Shown here piece by piece: positions 8,631-18,291 of a stretch of 64,000 bases of DNA (the stretch's first letter is position 1; each line of letters opens with the position of its first letter). This DNA comes from an uncultured Rikenellaceae bacterium (GTDB lineage: Bacteria; Bacteroidota; Bacteroidia; Bacteroidales; Rikenellaceae). A program made the translations under genes and the position numbers. The stretch lies in the NCBI GenBank assembly GCA_949287525.1, contig CASEGL010000003.1:1-64000 (forward strand), written 5' to 3'. A model generated the notes under the pieces. It saw only the letters and a program-made list of their open reading frames with translations. It did no database searches and was not told the DNA's origin.

Positions 8631-8675
8631 AACAATAGCTGCGGCCTGTGGGGTGTTTCCCCATAGACCGCAGCT
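8631..8675 (-). terminator. Hairpin after gltX
   Basis: A 17-bp imperfect stem (8637-8653 with 8659-8675) lies just past the gltX stop on the minus strand. The T-tract after it (ATTGTT) is weak, so termination efficiency is uncertain. Confidence 0.55.
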
Positions 8676-8700
8676 GTTCGGTTATTTTCGGGCTGCGAAA

Positions 8701-10233
8701 TCAGGCCTCGCGGGGCTGCAGGGTGGCCAGTGCGTAGTCGAGACGGCGGAGCGTCTCTTCTTTGCCCAGCACCTCGCACATTTCATACATCGAGAAGCCT
8801 TTGCTTTCGCCGACGATGGCCAGACGGAAGGCATTCATGATCTGCCCCATTTTGTAACCGTGTTCCTCGATCCAGGCATGGCAGATGGATTCGGTGTTCT
8901 GGTTGGCGAAGTCGTCGATGCCGGCCAGTACGTCGCGCAGTCCGGCGATATGGGCGGGGTTGTCGCCTTTCCAGTATTTGTCGGCCACCTTCAGGTCGAA
9001 GGTCGTGGGCGCGTTGAACAGGAAGTAGGAGAGTTCCCAGAAGTCGCTGACGAACGTGGCGCGGCTCTTGATATAGCCGGCAATGCGTGCGGCCTGCTCG
9101 TGGGTGATCTCCACGCCGTGTTCGCGCAGCAGGGGCAGGTAGGCGTCGGCCAGTTCGTCGTTGTTGCGTTCGTGCATGTAGTGGGCGTTGAACCAGCGTG
9201 CCTTGTCGGGGTTGAAGCGTGCGCCCGATTTGCTGACGCGGTCGAGCGAGAACTGCTCGATCAGCTCATCCATCGAGAAGATCTCCTGTTCGGTGCCGGG
9301 ATTCCAGCCCAGCAGGGCGAGCATGTTGATGAAGGCTTCGGGGAAGTAGCCGTCCTCGCGGTAGCCGCGCGACACCTCGCCGGTGGGCGATGTCCACTGC
9401 AGCGGGAACACGGGGAAGCCCATCTTGTCGCCGTCGCGCTTGCTCAGCTTGCCCTGTCCGGTGGGTTTGAGCAGCAGGGGCAGGTGGGCGAATTCGGGCT
9501 GCGTGTCGCTCCATCCGAAGGCGCGGTAGAGCAGGTAGTGGAGCGGCAGCGAGGGGAGCCACTCTTCGCCGCGGATGACGTGCGAGATCTCCATCAGGTG
9601 GTCGTCCACGATGTTGGCCAGGTGGTAGGTCGGCAGTTTGTCGGCCGATTTGTAGAGTACCTTGTCGTCGAGCGTGGAGGTGTTCACCGTCACGTCGCCG
9701 CGGATCAGGTCGTGCATGTGGACCTGATCGTTCTCGGGCATTTTGAAACGGATAACCCACTGGTCTCCACGGTCGATGCGCCGCTTGACCTCATCGGCCG
9801 GAAGAGCCAGCGAGGTGGCCAGCTGGCCGCGTACCTTGTAGTTGTAGGCAAAGGCGTCGCCGCGGCTTTCGGCCTCCGAACGCAGCCGGTCGAGCTTCTC
9901 GGCCGTGTCGAACGCATAGTAGGCGTTGCCCGACTCGACGAGTTGCAGGGCATACTGGAGGTAGATTTCGCGCCGTTCGCTCTGGCGGTAGGGACCGTGG
10001 GGGCCGCCTTCGCGCACACCCTCGTCGGCTCGGATGCCGCACCATTCCAGCGCGTCGAAAATGTAGGCCTCGGCTCCGGGGACATACCGGTTGGAGTCGG
10101 TGTCCTCGATGCGGATGATGAAGTCGCCGCCGGCACGGCGTGCGAACAGGTAGTTGTATAAAGCCGTTCGGACGCCGCCCATGTGAAGCGGTCCCGTAGG
10201 ACTCGGTGCGAAACGAACTCGTACTCTTCTCAT
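8701..10233 (-). CDS. gltX: Glutamyl-tRNA synthetase
   Basis: This class I synthetase charges tRNA-Glu. The 510-residue product starts with [14 protein letters not shown] (7-20), the HIGH motif variant. PTYHLA at 201-206 and the KMSKS-equivalent KLSKR at 262-266 follow. The C-terminal part is the helical anticodon-binding domain. It lies 37 bases after the SIMPL-domain gene with no obvious promoter of its own, so it is probably co-transcribed with that gene and ychF. Confidence 0.97.
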   Translation of the reverse strand: MRRVRVRFAPSPTGPLHMGGVRTALYNYLFARRAGGDFIIRIEDTDSNRYVPGAEAYIFDALEWCGIRADEGVREGGPHGPYRQSERREIYLQYALQLVESGNAYYAFDTAEKLDRLRSEAESRGDAFAYNYKVRGQLATSLALPADEVKRRIDRGDQWVIRFKMPENDQVHMHDLIRGDVTVNTSTLDDKVLYKSADKLPTYHLANIVDDHLMEISHVIRGEEWLPSLPLHYLLYRAFGWSDTQPEFAHLPLLLKPTGQGKLSKRDGDKMGFPVFPLQWTSPTGEVSRGYREDGYFPEAFINMLALLGWNPGTEQEIFSMDELIEQFSLDRVSKSGARFNPDKARWFNAHYMHERNNDELADAYLPLLREHGVEITHEQAARIAGYIKSRATFVSDFWELSYFLFNAPTTFDLKVADKYWKGDNPAHIAGLRDVLAGIDDFANQNTESICHAWIEEHGYKMGQIMNAFRLAIVGESKGFSMYEMCEVLGKEETLRRLDYALATLQPREA

Positions 10234-10270
10234 TGTATTGTTTGAATTCTTGTTGTTTTTTTATTCCGGT

Positions 10271-10996
10271 TTAGCGGACGATGTATTCCAGTCGGATGGT
10301 GATGCGCGCCTTCTTGTTCTTGCTGGAGGTGTTGAAGTTGCCGCCGGCCGAGAACTCCTCGTTCGTGTTGGCTCCGGTGATCTGGAAGACGCCCATGCGG
10401 CCGCTCTTCACTTTCCGGAGTTTGGCACCCGATTCCGATGCGATCTCCTCGGCGCGCGCCCGGGCGTCAGCCGTTGCGCGTCCGATCAACTCCAGTTTCA
10501 GCCCGTCCAGTCCGCTGTAATAGTAGTCGGGCTGGGTCGATTCGATCTGGATGCCCTGGGCGAGCAGCGCCGAAATCTCGCGCGAGATGTTCTCGATCGC
10601 CTCGACGTCGGTGCTTTCGATCGTGAAGGGCTGGCGGAGCGTGTAGCCCGTGAAGCGCTGTCCGACATAGTTGCCGTTCTGGTAGAGGGGTTCCGTGTTC
10701 TTGTAATTATCGACGAACTGGAATACCACCTCTTCTGGTTTTACTCCGTTTGATTCGATGAATTTCAATACTTTATCCTTGTCTGCCTCAAGTTGCGCAT
10801 AACCTTGGGCAACCGACGGGTTGTCTACCACGATCCAACCGCGCCACACGATCATGTCGGACGTGAACTCCTGTTCGCCGAGACCGGTGACCGTGATGGT
10901 CTGCTGCTCGCGGTACTTGTATTTGTAGGCGTCGCCCAGAATCATGCAGCCGACGATTATGGCAAAGAACAAGATGGCGTATGCGGTGTTTTTCAT
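10271..10996 (-). CDS. SIMPL (DUF541) domain protein, membrane-anchored
   Basis: The 241-residue protein has one N-terminal hydrophobic helix (about 3-20, ILFFAIIVGCMILGDAY), probably an uncleaved anchor or signal, and then a SIMPL domain, a periplasmic fold of unknown biochemical role. The sequence ADARARAEEIASESGAKLRKVKSG is the conserved SIMPL core. It lies between ychF and gltX on the same strand. Family members have been linked to oxidative or envelope stress in other bacteria, but nothing here allows a precise function. Confidence 0.82.
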   Translation of the reverse strand: MKNTAYAILFFAIIVGCMILGDAYKYKYREQQTITVTGLGEQEFTSDMIVWRGWIVVDNPSVAQGYAQLEADKDKVLKFIESNGVKPEEVVFQFVDNYKNTEPLYQNGNYVGQRFTGYTLRQPFTIESTDVEAIENISREISALLAQGIQIESTQPDYYYSGLDGLKLELIGRATADARARAEEIASESGAKLRKVKSGRMGVFQITGANTNEEFSAGGNFNTSSKNKKARITIRLEYIVR

Positions 10997-11036
10997 GATT
11001 TTATGTCGTGTTATGTGTTACTCCGGTAGAGCTGGG

Positions 11037-12137
11037 TCAGACGTTGAACAGGAAGTGCATGATGTCGCCGTCCTGCACGACGTAGTCCTTGCCTTCGATG
11101 GCGATCTTGCCGTTTTCGCGACAGGCCTTCTCGGAGCCGAGCGTCACGTAGTCGTCGTATTTGATGACCTCGGCACGGATGAAGCCGCGCTCAAAGTCGG
11201 TATGGATAATTCCCGCAGCCTGAGGCGCTTTTGTGCCTCGTGTAAATGTCCATGCACGCGACTCGTCGGGGCCGGTGGTGAAGTAGGTCTGCAGGTCGAG
11301 CAGCCGGTAGGCGGCCTTGATGAGGCGGCTGACGCCCGACTCGCTCAGCCCGATGTCGGAGAGGAAGGCCTGGCGTTCCTCGTAGCTTTCCAGTTCGGCG
11401 ATGTCGGCCTCGGTGGCGGCGGCCACGATCAGCAGCTCGGCATTCTCCTCCTTGATGGCCTCGCGCACGGCGTCCACATATTTGTTGCCGTTCACGGCGC
11501 TCGCTTCATCCACGTTGCAGACATAGAGGACGGGTTTGTCGGTGAGCAGGTTGAAGTCGCTCATGAACTTGCGGTCGTCCTTGTCGATCTTCACCGTGCG
11601 GGCGGCCTTGCCGGCTTCGAGCGCCTCCTTGTAGCGGAGCAGCACTTCGTACTGGCGTTTGGCGTTCTTGTCGCCGCCGGTCTGAGCCTGTTTCTGCACC
11701 TTGCCCAGCCGGTTGTCCACCGTTTCGAGGTCCTTGATGAGCAGCTCGGTGTCGATGATCTCCTTGTCGCGAACGGGGTCGATGGAACCGTCCACGTGGG
11801 TGATGTTGTTGTCCTCGAAGCAGCGCAGTACGTGGATGATGGCGTCCGTGTTACGGATGTTGGCCAGGAACTTGTTGCCCAGGCCTTCGCCCTTGGAGGC
11901 GCCTTTGACCAGACCGGCGATGTCTACGATCTCGATGGTGGTCGGGATGACTTTCTTCGGGTTGTCGAGACGGGCGAGTTCGACGAGCCGCTCGTCCGGT
12001 ACGGTAATCACGCCCACGTTGGGTTCTATTGTACAGAAAGGAAAGTTGGCGGCCTGCGCCTTGGCGTTCGAGAGGCAGTTGAAAAGCGTCGATTTGCCCA
12101 CGTTGGGCAGGCCCACTATTCCGCATTGGAGTGCCAT
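11037..12137 (-). CDS. ychF: Redox-regulated ATPase YchF (OBG-family)
   Basis: YchF is a universally conserved OBG-family P-loop protein that prefers ATP and associates with ribosomes. The 366-residue product begins [17 protein letters not shown] with the P-loop at 9-17. A coiled insertion and a C-terminal TGS domain follow (about 280-366, ending with the family-typical [11 protein letters not shown]). An in-frame ATG lies 11 codons upstream, but ATG 12137 matches family starts. A -7 element lies 31 bases upstream. Confidence 0.96.
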   Translation of the reverse strand: MALQCGIVGLPNVGKSTLFNCLSNAKAQAANFPFCTIEPNVGVITVPDERLVELARLDNPKKVIPTTIEIVDIAGLVKGASKGEGLGNKFLANIRNTDAIIHVLRCFEDNNITHVDGSIDPVRDKEIIDTELLIKDLETVDNRLGKVQKQAQTGGDKNAKRQYEVLLRYKEALEAGKAARTVKIDKDDRKFMSDFNLLTDKPVLYVCNVDEASAVNGNKYVDAVREAIKEENAELLIVAAATEADIAELESYEERQAFLSDIGLSESGVSRLIKAAYRLLDLQTYFTTGPDESRAWTFTRGTKAPQAAGIIHTDFERGFIRAEVIKYDDYVTLGSEKACRENGKIAIEGKDYVVQDGDIMHFLFNV

Positions 12138-12167
12138 GATGTGTTGTGTTGTTGATGAATTGGACTG

Positions 12168-12175
12168 CAAATATA
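12168..12175 (-). promoter_or_regulatory. -7 promoter element for ychF
   Basis: The minus strand reads TATATTTG, 31 bases before the ychF ATG. It is divergent from the promoter at 12219-12250. Confidence 0.65.
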
Positions 12176-12218
12176 AGCAATTCTTGTCGGTAGATCATGC
12201 TAAAATCATCCTTTGCTA

Positions 12219-12250
12219 TTTGTATTATCGGAGCAGTCGGCGTATCTTTG
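12219..12250 (+). promoter_or_regulatory. Full -33/-7 promoter for the 12.3-17.2 kb operon
   Basis: TTTG at 12219-12222 and TATCTTTG at 12243-12250 are separated by exactly 20 bases, the Bacteroidota optimum. The predicted start is near 12257, about 50 bases before the first gene. Confidence 0.8.
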
Positions 12251-12305
12251 AAAGTTAAATCGGCGCTCCGGCCGCGTGTCGGGCGTCAAAGCGGAAAATG
12301 GGACT

Positions 12306-13139
12306 ATGAATCACAGTAAAGCCGAAGAGGATTTGCGGGTCATTACGGGACTGTTGCGCGATTGGTCGCACAGCCGTCGGATCAGCGGGTTGGAGTATGA
12401 CCTGCTGCTGGACAAGCTCAAGGAGTTGTATGAAATCGTGCGGTTTGCCGACATCGCCGACGGTGGGGCGGGGAGCGAGGCAGCTACCGGACCGGAACCT
12501 GTTGCGGCGGCTGAACCGAAGCCGGCGCCCGTTGCGGAAGAGGAGCGGCAGCCGGCCTGTCCGTCCGAACCGGAGCAGCCGGCAGCCTGCAGGGAGCCGG
12601 AGCCGGCCATCAGGGAGAATCCAGTGCATCGCAAGACGGTACGTGCGCTGTATGACGACGAGCGGCCCTTCTCGGAGGACGATGCCGCCGATGCGCTCCG
12701 CATGATGAGCGATGCCGTCGGCGCCGTGTGCTGTGCGTCGGAGCAGCGGCGTGCCGTGGCCGAACAGTCGCAGTACGGCGCGGATGCGGCCGAGTCGGGC
12801 GAGAGCATGGTGCGCTCGGCGATTCTCGGCGAAACGATCGGACACGCCGGACCTACGGTGGCCGACCGTTTGCAGGCGTCGGGACGGCGGACAACGGCGG
12901 ATGTGTGTCGGGGACATGCCGCATCGCTGCGGGAAATGATCGGACTGAACGACCGCTACCTGCTGATGAACGAACTGTTCGGCGGCGACCGGTCGGCCTA
13001 TGAGGAGGCGATCGGCCGGTTGGACGAGATGACAACGATCGAGGATGCGCTCATCTGGCTCCACGACCGTTACCGTTGGAACGGGGAGAGCGAGGCGGCG
13101 CAGCTGCTGTCCGAGCTGCTGACCCGCAAACTGATGTAA
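12306..13139 (+). CDS. Conserved hypothetical protein (acidic, Pro/Glu/Ala-rich linker)
   Basis: I recognise no named domain in this 277-residue protein. The N-terminus (1-50) is helical and charged. Residues about 55-105 are a Pro/Glu/Ala-rich, probably disordered linker. The C-terminal 65 residues (IGLNDRYLLMNELFGGD...) look folded and, from memory, recur in Bacteroidota hypothetical proteins. There is no signal peptide or membrane segment, so it is probably cytoplasmic. ATG 12306 is chosen over an upstream GTG at 12276. It is first in a five-gene run with rsmI six bases later. Confidence 0.75.
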   Translation: MNHSKAEEDLRVITGLLRDWSHSRRISGLEYDLLLDKLKELYEIVRFADIADGGAGSEAATGPEPVAAAEPKPAPVAEEERQPACPSEPEQPAACREPEPAIRENPVHRKTVRALYDDERPFSEDDAADALRMMSDAVGAVCCASEQRRAVAEQSQYGADAAESGESMVRSAILGETIGHAGPTVADRLQASGRRTTADVCRGHAASLREMIGLNDRYLLMNELFGGDRSAYEEAIGRLDEMTTIEDALIWLHDRYRWNGESEAAQLLSELLTRKLM

Positions 13140-13145
13140 CGGGGC

Positions 13146-13859
13146 ATGGGCAAACTCTATATTGTGCCGACTCCGATCGGCAATCTGGAGGATATCACGC
13201 TGCGGGCGGTGCGGATACTGCGCGAGGCGGACGTGGTGCTGGCCGAAGATACCCGCACCACGTCGGTGCTGCTGAAGCATCTGGGACTGGAGAAGCGGAT
13301 GTTCCCGCACCACAAATTCAATGAACACGCGGCCGTGGAGGCGGTGGCCGAACGGATTGCTGCGGGCGAGACGGTGGCGCTGGTGTCGGATGCCGGTACG
13401 CCGGGCATTTCGGATCCGGGCTTTCTGCTGGCGCGCACCTGCATCGAACACGGGCTGGAGATCGAGACGCTGCCGGGGCCGACTGCTTTCGTGCCGGCGC
13501 TGATCCAGAGCGGCTTTCCGGCCGACCGCTTCTGCTTCGAGGGCTTCCTGCCGCAGAAGAAGGGGCGCAACAAACGTCTGGAGCAGCTGAGGGGGGAGAG
13601 CCGAACGATGATCTTCTATGAGTCGCCTTTCCGGGTGGTCAAGACATTGGAGCAGTTTGCGGAAGTGTTCGGGGCGGAGCGTCCCGTATCGGTTTCGCGC
13701 GAGCTGACCAAAAAATTCGAGGAGACCGTGCGCGGTTCGCTGGCCGAGGTGATCGACCATTTCCGGGCAAAGGAACCCAAGGGCGAGTTCGTGATCGTCG
13801 TGAACGGAATACAGGGCAAACATAAATCGAATATCCAACAAGAGGAGGAAGAAGAATGA
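13146..13859 (+). CDS. rsmI: 16S rRNA (cytidine1402-2'-O)-methyltransferase
   Basis: RsmI 2'-O-methylates C1402 in the decoding centre of 16S rRNA. The 237-residue protein shows the tetrapyrrole-methylase-fold signatures VPTPIGNLEDITLRA near the start, EDTRTTSVLLKHL at about 36-48, and VSDAGTPGISDPG at about 80-92. It overlaps the next gene by an ATGA junction. Confidence 0.96.
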   Translation: MGKLYIVPTPIGNLEDITLRAVRILREADVVLAEDTRTTSVLLKHLGLEKRMFPHHKFNEHAAVEAVAERIAAGETVALVSDAGTPGISDPGFLLARTCIEHGLEIETLPGPTAFVPALIQSGFPADRFCFEGFLPQKKGRNKRLEQLRGESRTMIFYESPFRVVKTLEQFAEVFGAERPVSVSRELTKKFEETVRGSLAEVIDHFRAKEPKGEFVIVVNGIQGKHKSNIQQEEEEE

Positions 13860-15253
13860 AAGATGAAAATCAGCAGAAAATAAACCGGCGCCGATTGTAT
13901 CGGACGGCGCTGGGACGTTTCTTCGGCAGCATTCGGGAACGTTTCGATTTGGGCGAGGACAGCGCCACGCAGACGGAAGTCGTGGCCAGCATCACCAAAA
14001 GCGTAGAGTTTAAGGGGACCAACCTGTGGGTGTTGATCTGTGCGACCTTCATCGCGTCGCTGGGTCTGAATGTCAATTCCACGGCGGTCATCATCGGCGC
14101 CATGCTCGTGTCGCCGCTGATGGGTCCGATCATGGGTATCGGCCTGTCGCTGGGCATCAACGATTTCCAGCTGCTCAAGAAATCGCTCCGCAACTTCCTG
14201 TGGATGTTTGTCGTGAGCATCGTGACCTCATCCGTTTTCTTCATGTTTTCGCCGTACAGCAGCGCCCAGAGCGAGTTGCTGGCGCGCACCAGTCCGACAA
14301 CCTACGATGTGCTGATCGCCTTCTTCGGCGGTCTGGCCGGCATGCTGGCGCAGACGCGCCGCGACCGCACGGGTACGGTGATCTCCGGTGTGGCCATCGC
14401 CACCGCCCTGATGCCGCCGTTGTGTACGGCCGGTTTCGGCATTGCTTCCGGATCGCCGCGCTTCATCTTCGGAGCGTTGTATCTGTTTCTGATTAACGCC
14501 GTCTTCATTGCGGTAGCCTCCTATCTGGTGGTGGCGTTCCTGAAATACGAGAAAACCGTCTCGATGGATGTCGCGGCCAGCAAACGGATGAACCGCTATG
14601 TGCTGTGTGCCGTGATTATCGTGTTGGTACCCAGTATCGTGATGACATTCAATATCTTCCGCAAGACGCAGTTTGAATCCAATGTGGATCGGTTCGTGAC
14701 CAGCGTCTTCCAGTTCAACAAGACCATGCTGGTGGACTATTCGAGCCGCTATCGGTATGACGGCGTGCATTCGGCCGTGGAGGTCAGCCTGGTCGGCGAA
14801 CCGCTGTCGCAGAACGTGATCGAAAGCGTACAGGCTCAGATGGCCGTGTATGGATTGGAAAATACGGAATTGTCGGTTCGGCAGGCGGATGAAGCGGCAC
14901 AGGTCGATCTGACGAAGATTCAGAAAAGCTATTCGGAGATCATCGACGAGAAGAACCGCACGATCCGGAGTCTGGAGTCGCGGCTGGCGGCCGTGCGGGT
15001 GGTGGATACCATCGCTGTGGCCGACATCTCGCGCGAGATGCCGCATATTGCGGCAGGTGTTGGCTCGGTGTCGATGGCCAAACACATCGCTTACGATGCC
15101 AACGGCGTTGCCTGCGACACGACGGTGCTGGTGACGGTGACGCCTGCTGCGGCCAATGGAACGATCGATACCGGTCGGATCCGGAACTGGCTGCGCACCC
15201 GACTGAAAAACGATAATATTGTCGTCTATGTCGCAGAGCCGCAGAGAAAATAG
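13856..15253 (+). CDS. DUF389 (TIGR00341-type) integral membrane protein
   Basis: The 465-residue protein has a short N-terminal cytoplasmic part, then hydrophobic segments between about residues 55 and 270. These include VNSTAVIIGAMLVSPLMGPIMG, the conserved core of DUF389. A soluble C-terminal part (about 280-465) is predicted to be outside the membrane or cytoplasmic. The function of the family is unknown. It sits in an overlapping operon with rsmI upstream and an LpxL-like acyltransferase downstream (26-base overlap). Confidence 0.88.
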   Translation: MKDENQQKINRRRLYRTALGRFFGSIRERFDLGEDSATQTEVVASITKSVEFKGTNLWVLICATFIASLGLNVNSTAVIIGAMLVSPLMGPIMGIGLSLGINDFQLLKKSLRNFLWMFVVSIVTSSVFFMFSPYSSAQSELLARTSPTTYDVLIAFFGGLAGMLAQTRRDRTGTVISGVAIATALMPPLCTAGFGIASGSPRFIFGALYLFLINAVFIAVASYLVVAFLKYEKTVSMDVAASKRMNRYVLCAVIIVLVPSIVMTFNIFRKTQFESNVDRFVTSVFQFNKTMLVDYSSRYRYDGVHSAVEVSLVGEPLSQNVIESVQAQMAVYGLENTELSVRQADEAAQVDLTKIQKSYSEIIDEKNRTIRSLESRLAAVRVVDTIAVADISREMPHIAAGVGSVSMAKHIAYDANGVACDTTVLVTVTPAAANGTIDTGRIRNWLRTRLKNDNIVVYVAEPQRK

Positions 15254-16208
15254 TAAGGCCGAGAAGGGGGCTGGCCGGTGGCTGATGTTCCGATTCTGGC
15301 TGTTGTACGGCTTCTTCGGACTGATCGGGCTGCTGCCGTGGTGGATACTCTATTACCCGTTGGCGGAACTGATCTATTTTCTGCTTTATTATGTCGTGCG
15401 GTATCGGGTTGCGGTGACGCGCAACAACCTCACGCAGGCTTTCCCCGAAAAAAGCACCGAGGAGCTGCGCCTGCTGGAACGCAAATATTATCGCCAGCTG
15501 GCCGAGGTGTTTGTCGATACGATCGACCTGACGAGCATCTCGCCGCGTGCGCTGCGTCGGCGCATGGTGTTCCGTGACGAGGAGGCGCACCGCAAACTGA
15601 CCGAGGGGAAAGACTGGATCTCGGCTATGGCCCACTACGGATCGTGGGAGTATGTGATGTCTTATGCCCTCGGCGACACGCCGGATCGCTCGACGGTTGG
15701 TGTGTATAAGCCGCTGACCGACAAGGTGATGGATATGGTCTATCGCCGCATGCGGTCGCGGGTGGGCATGACGCCCGTGCCGAAGGCGGTGTTCCTGCGC
15801 CACATCATCGAGTCGCGCCGCAAGGGCATCCACATGACCATCGGCATGATTGCCGACCAGGCGCCGCCCCGTATGCAGACCGATTACTGGATCGACTTTC
15901 TGGGCAGGCCGACCGCTTTCTATGACGGCATGGAGACGATTGCCGTGCGGTTCGGTATCCCGATCTATTTCATGTATGTCGCCAAGACGCGGCGTGCGCA
16001 CTACGAGGCGTGGTTCGAGTGCATCTATGACGGCAGCGAGCCGGTGGCGCCCCACGAGATTACCCGCCGGTATGCGGCCCGTCTGGAGCGGATGATCCGT
16101 CAGCGGCCGGAACTGTGGGTGTGGTCGCACAAGCGGTGGAAATACCTGCCCACGCAGGAGCAGCTGGAGCGACAAAATCAGGCGGAGTCATGTCCCGAAC
16201 ACTTGTAG
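15228..16208 (+). CDS. LpxL/HtrB-family lysophospholipid (lipid A) acyltransferase
   Basis: Enzymes of this family transfer an acyl chain from acyl-ACP to a lipid A precursor or related lipid at the inner membrane. The 326-residue product has an N-terminal membrane segment (about 20-55), the catalytic H-x4-E motif HYGSWE near residue 136, and later IGMIADQAPP and FLGRPTAFYDG, typical of HtrB proteins. The ATG at 15228 lies inside the end of the DUF389 gene; a TTG at 15219 is also possible. It overlaps the following glycosyltransferase by 19 bases. Confidence 0.9.
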   Translation: MSQSRRENSKAEKGAGRWLMFRFWLLYGFFGLIGLLPWWILYYPLAELIYFLLYYVVRYRVAVTRNNLTQAFPEKSTEELRLLERKYYRQLAEVFVDTIDLTSISPRALRRRMVFRDEEAHRKLTEGKDWISAMAHYGSWEYVMSYALGDTPDRSTVGVYKPLTDKVMDMVYRRMRSRVGMTPVPKAVFLRHIIESRRKGIHMTIGMIADQAPPRMQTDYWIDFLGRPTAFYDGMETIAVRFGIPIYFMYVAKTRRAHYEAWFECIYDGSEPVAPHEITRRYAARLERMIRQRPELWVWSHKRWKYLPTQEQLERQNQAESCPEHL

Positions 16209-17200
16209 TCATTCTCAACTGGAACGGCCGGGAGCATCTGCGGACCTTCCTGTCTTCGGTCGTGCGCCACACGCCGGCCGGGGTGGGGATTGTCGTGGCC
16301 GACAACGGGTCGGACGACGATTCGGTGGCGATGCTGCAGCGCGACTTCCCGACGGTCGGCATCGTCCGGCTGGATCGGAACTACGGGTTTGCCGAAGGGT
16401 ACGACCGGGCGATCGCGCAGTTGGATGCCGATTACTATGTGCTGCTCAACTCCGATGTGGAGACGCCGCAGGGGTGGTGCGAACCGTTGGTTGCGGCACT
16501 CGATGCCGATCCGCGGCTGGGCGCCGTGCAGCCGAAGATGCGGTCGTGGCTCAGGCCGGACTACTTCGAGTACGCCGGAGCGTGCGGCGGCTTTCTGGAT
16601 CGGCTGGGCTACCCGTTCTGCCGGGGGCGCATGCTCTCCGAAGTCGAGCGCGACGAGGGGCAGTACGACACGTTCCGCCATTGTCTGTGGGCGTCGGGCG
16701 CCTGCATGGCCTGCCGGCGCGAACTGTTCACGGAACTGGGCGGCTTCGACGGTTCATTTTTCGCCCACATGGAGGAGATAGACCTTTGCTGGCGCGCTCA
16801 GCTGGCCGGTTTCCGGATCGCCGTCGAACCGGCATCGGTGGTCTATCATCTGGGCGGAGGCACCTTGCCGGTCGGCTCGCCGCGCAAGACCTATCTCAAT
16901 TACCGGAACAATCTGGCCATGCTCTACAAAAACCTGCCTGCGGGACAGCTGTGGTGGATATTGCCGCTGCGCATGGCGCTCGACGGACTTTCGGCGCTGG
17001 CCTATCTGATTACAGGCAGGGAGAAACTGTTCGGCAGCGTATGGCGCGCCCATGTCGATTTTTACCGGCAACTGCCGGAGCTGCGGCGCAAACGGGCAGC
17101 CGTCCGGAGCATGACGGTCGGTACGCCGGAGGGAATCTACCGCGGCCTGATGCTGTGGCGCTTCCTTACGGGACGACGGACATTCGGCCGGCTGATGTGA
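16190..17200 (+). CDS. Glycosyltransferase family 2 (rhamnosyltransferase-like)
   Basis: The 336-residue protein has a GT-A fold. VVILNWNGREHL opens it, VVADNGSDDDS forms the nucleotide-sugar site near residue 36, LNSDVETP carries the metal-binding DxD-like acidic pair, and HMEEIDLCWRAQLAG is the late acceptor-site block shared with WbbL-type transferases. The C-terminus has a hydrophobic stretch (about 255-280), suggesting membrane association. It is the last gene of the operon starting at 12306. It may act on a surface glycan or lipid A (inference). Confidence 0.88.
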   Translation: MSRTLVVILNWNGREHLRTFLSSVVRHTPAGVGIVVADNGSDDDSVAMLQRDFPTVGIVRLDRNYGFAEGYDRAIAQLDADYYVLLNSDVETPQGWCEPLVAALDADPRLGAVQPKMRSWLRPDYFEYAGACGGFLDRLGYPFCRGRMLSEVERDEGQYDTFRHCLWASGACMACRRELFTELGGFDGSFFAHMEEIDLCWRAQLAGFRIAVEPASVVYHLGGGTLPVGSPRKTYLNYRNNLAMLYKNLPAGQLWWILPLRMALDGLSALAYLITGREKLFGSVWRAHVDFYRQLPELRRKRAAVRSMTVGTPEGIYRGLMLWRFLTGRRTFGRLM

Positions 17201-17234
17201 CGGCCTCCGTCCGGCCGAAACAGGTGAAAACAAC

Positions 17235-17266
17235 ATCGCCCTGCAGGAAGGTTCCTGCGGGGCGAT
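17235..17266. terminator. Bidirectional hairpin between the GT2 gene and the DHOD-like gene
   Basis: Arms ATCGCCCtGCAGGAA and its near complement form a roughly 15-bp stem with one mismatch. T-rich sequence follows on both strands (TTCGTTTGT on plus, GTTGTTTT on minus). Confidence 0.7.
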
Positions 17267-17297
17267 TCGTTTGTGTGGCGGAGTCGTTCCGGGAAGG

Positions 17298-18275
17298 TCA
17301 GATTTCGGCCGGAAAGGTTTTCATGTACTGCACACGCTCGAGCAGCGGGTCGCCCGGACGCACCTTGCGGTTCATCAGGCCGCGGAAGTCGTCGATGCGG
17401 TCGAAGCAGTTGCGCTCCATCCAGTCGCTGATGAAGGAGTTGATCTCCTTCATGACCTGCATGCCGTGGATCAGAATCGTGCTGCACAGCTGGACGGCAT
17501 TGGCTCCGGCCAGAATGGATTTGACCGCATCCGCACCGCTGTGGACGCCGGTGGAGACCGAGTAGGCCATATGGGGTACTTCGGCCGAGGCGATGGCGAC
17601 ATAGCGCAGCGAGCGGTGGAGTTCGGCAGGCGAACTCAGGTCGCCCGCCGGTATGTAGGTCATGTTGTCGATGTCGATGTCCGGCTCAAAGAAACGGTTG
17701 TAGAGGACTGCTCCTTTGGCTCCGCGGTTGCAGGCCTCCTGGATCATGTGGAAGATGTTCGTGAACCGCATGCTGAACTTGATCGATACGGGGATCGACA
17801 CCTGGCGGACAACCCCCTCGATGATCTCCAGATAGCGTGCTTCGATATCGGAGGAGGAGAGGGTGCGGTCGGGCGACAGGAAGAAGATGTTCAGTTCGAG
17901 GGCGTCGGCGCCGGCTTCGGCCATCTTGACGGCATAGTCGATCCATTTGCCGCGGCTGGAACAGTTGATGCTGGCAATGACGGGAATGTCGCTGCACCGT
18001 TTGGCGTCGGCGATGAGGTTCGTGTAGCGGTTGAGGTTGTCCTCGTGGACATAGGCGCGCAGGTAGTCGGCCGCTTCGGGATAGTCGTGGTAGCGGTCGA
18101 GCATGGCCGTTTCGCCGGTGATCTGCTCCTCGAAGATGGATTTCAGCACGACGGCACCGGCGCCGTGGGCGGCCAGCTCGCCGATCTGGGCGGCCGAAGC
18201 GGTGAGGGGTGAGCTGCTGACAATCAGCGGGGTCCGCAGTTTCAGACCCATGTATTCGGTGGAAAGGTCTTTCAT
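17298..18275 (-). CDS. Dihydroorotate dehydrogenase-like flavoprotein
   Basis: This 325-residue TIM-barrel flavoprotein belongs to the class 1 DHOD superfamily. LRTPLIVSSSPLT (13-25) and GAGAVVLKS (38-46) are the FMN-site segments. In true class 1A DHOD the ELNLSCPN motif supplies the catalytic base; here the equivalent is ELNIFFLSPD (127-136), with no Cys or Ser at that position. It is therefore unlikely to be an ordinary pyrimidine-pathway DHOD. The substrate is unknown. It follows yggS by 16 bases on the same strand. Confidence 0.85.
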   Translation of the reverse strand: MKDLSTEYMGLKLRTPLIVSSSPLTASAAQIGELAAHGAGAVVLKSIFEEQITGETAMLDRYHDYPEAADYLRAYVHEDNLNRYTNLIADAKRCSDIPVIASINCSSRGKWIDYAVKMAEAGADALELNIFFLSPDRTLSSSDIEARYLEIIEGVVRQVSIPVSIKFSMRFTNIFHMIQEACNRGAKGAVLYNRFFEPDIDIDNMTYIPAGDLSSPAELHRSLRYVAIASAEVPHMAYSVSTGVHSGADAVKSILAGANAVQLCSTILIHGMQVMKEINSFISDWMERNCFDRIDDFRGLMNRKVRPGDPLLERVQYMKTFPAEI

Positions 18276-18291
18276 AACGGTTCTCTGTGTT

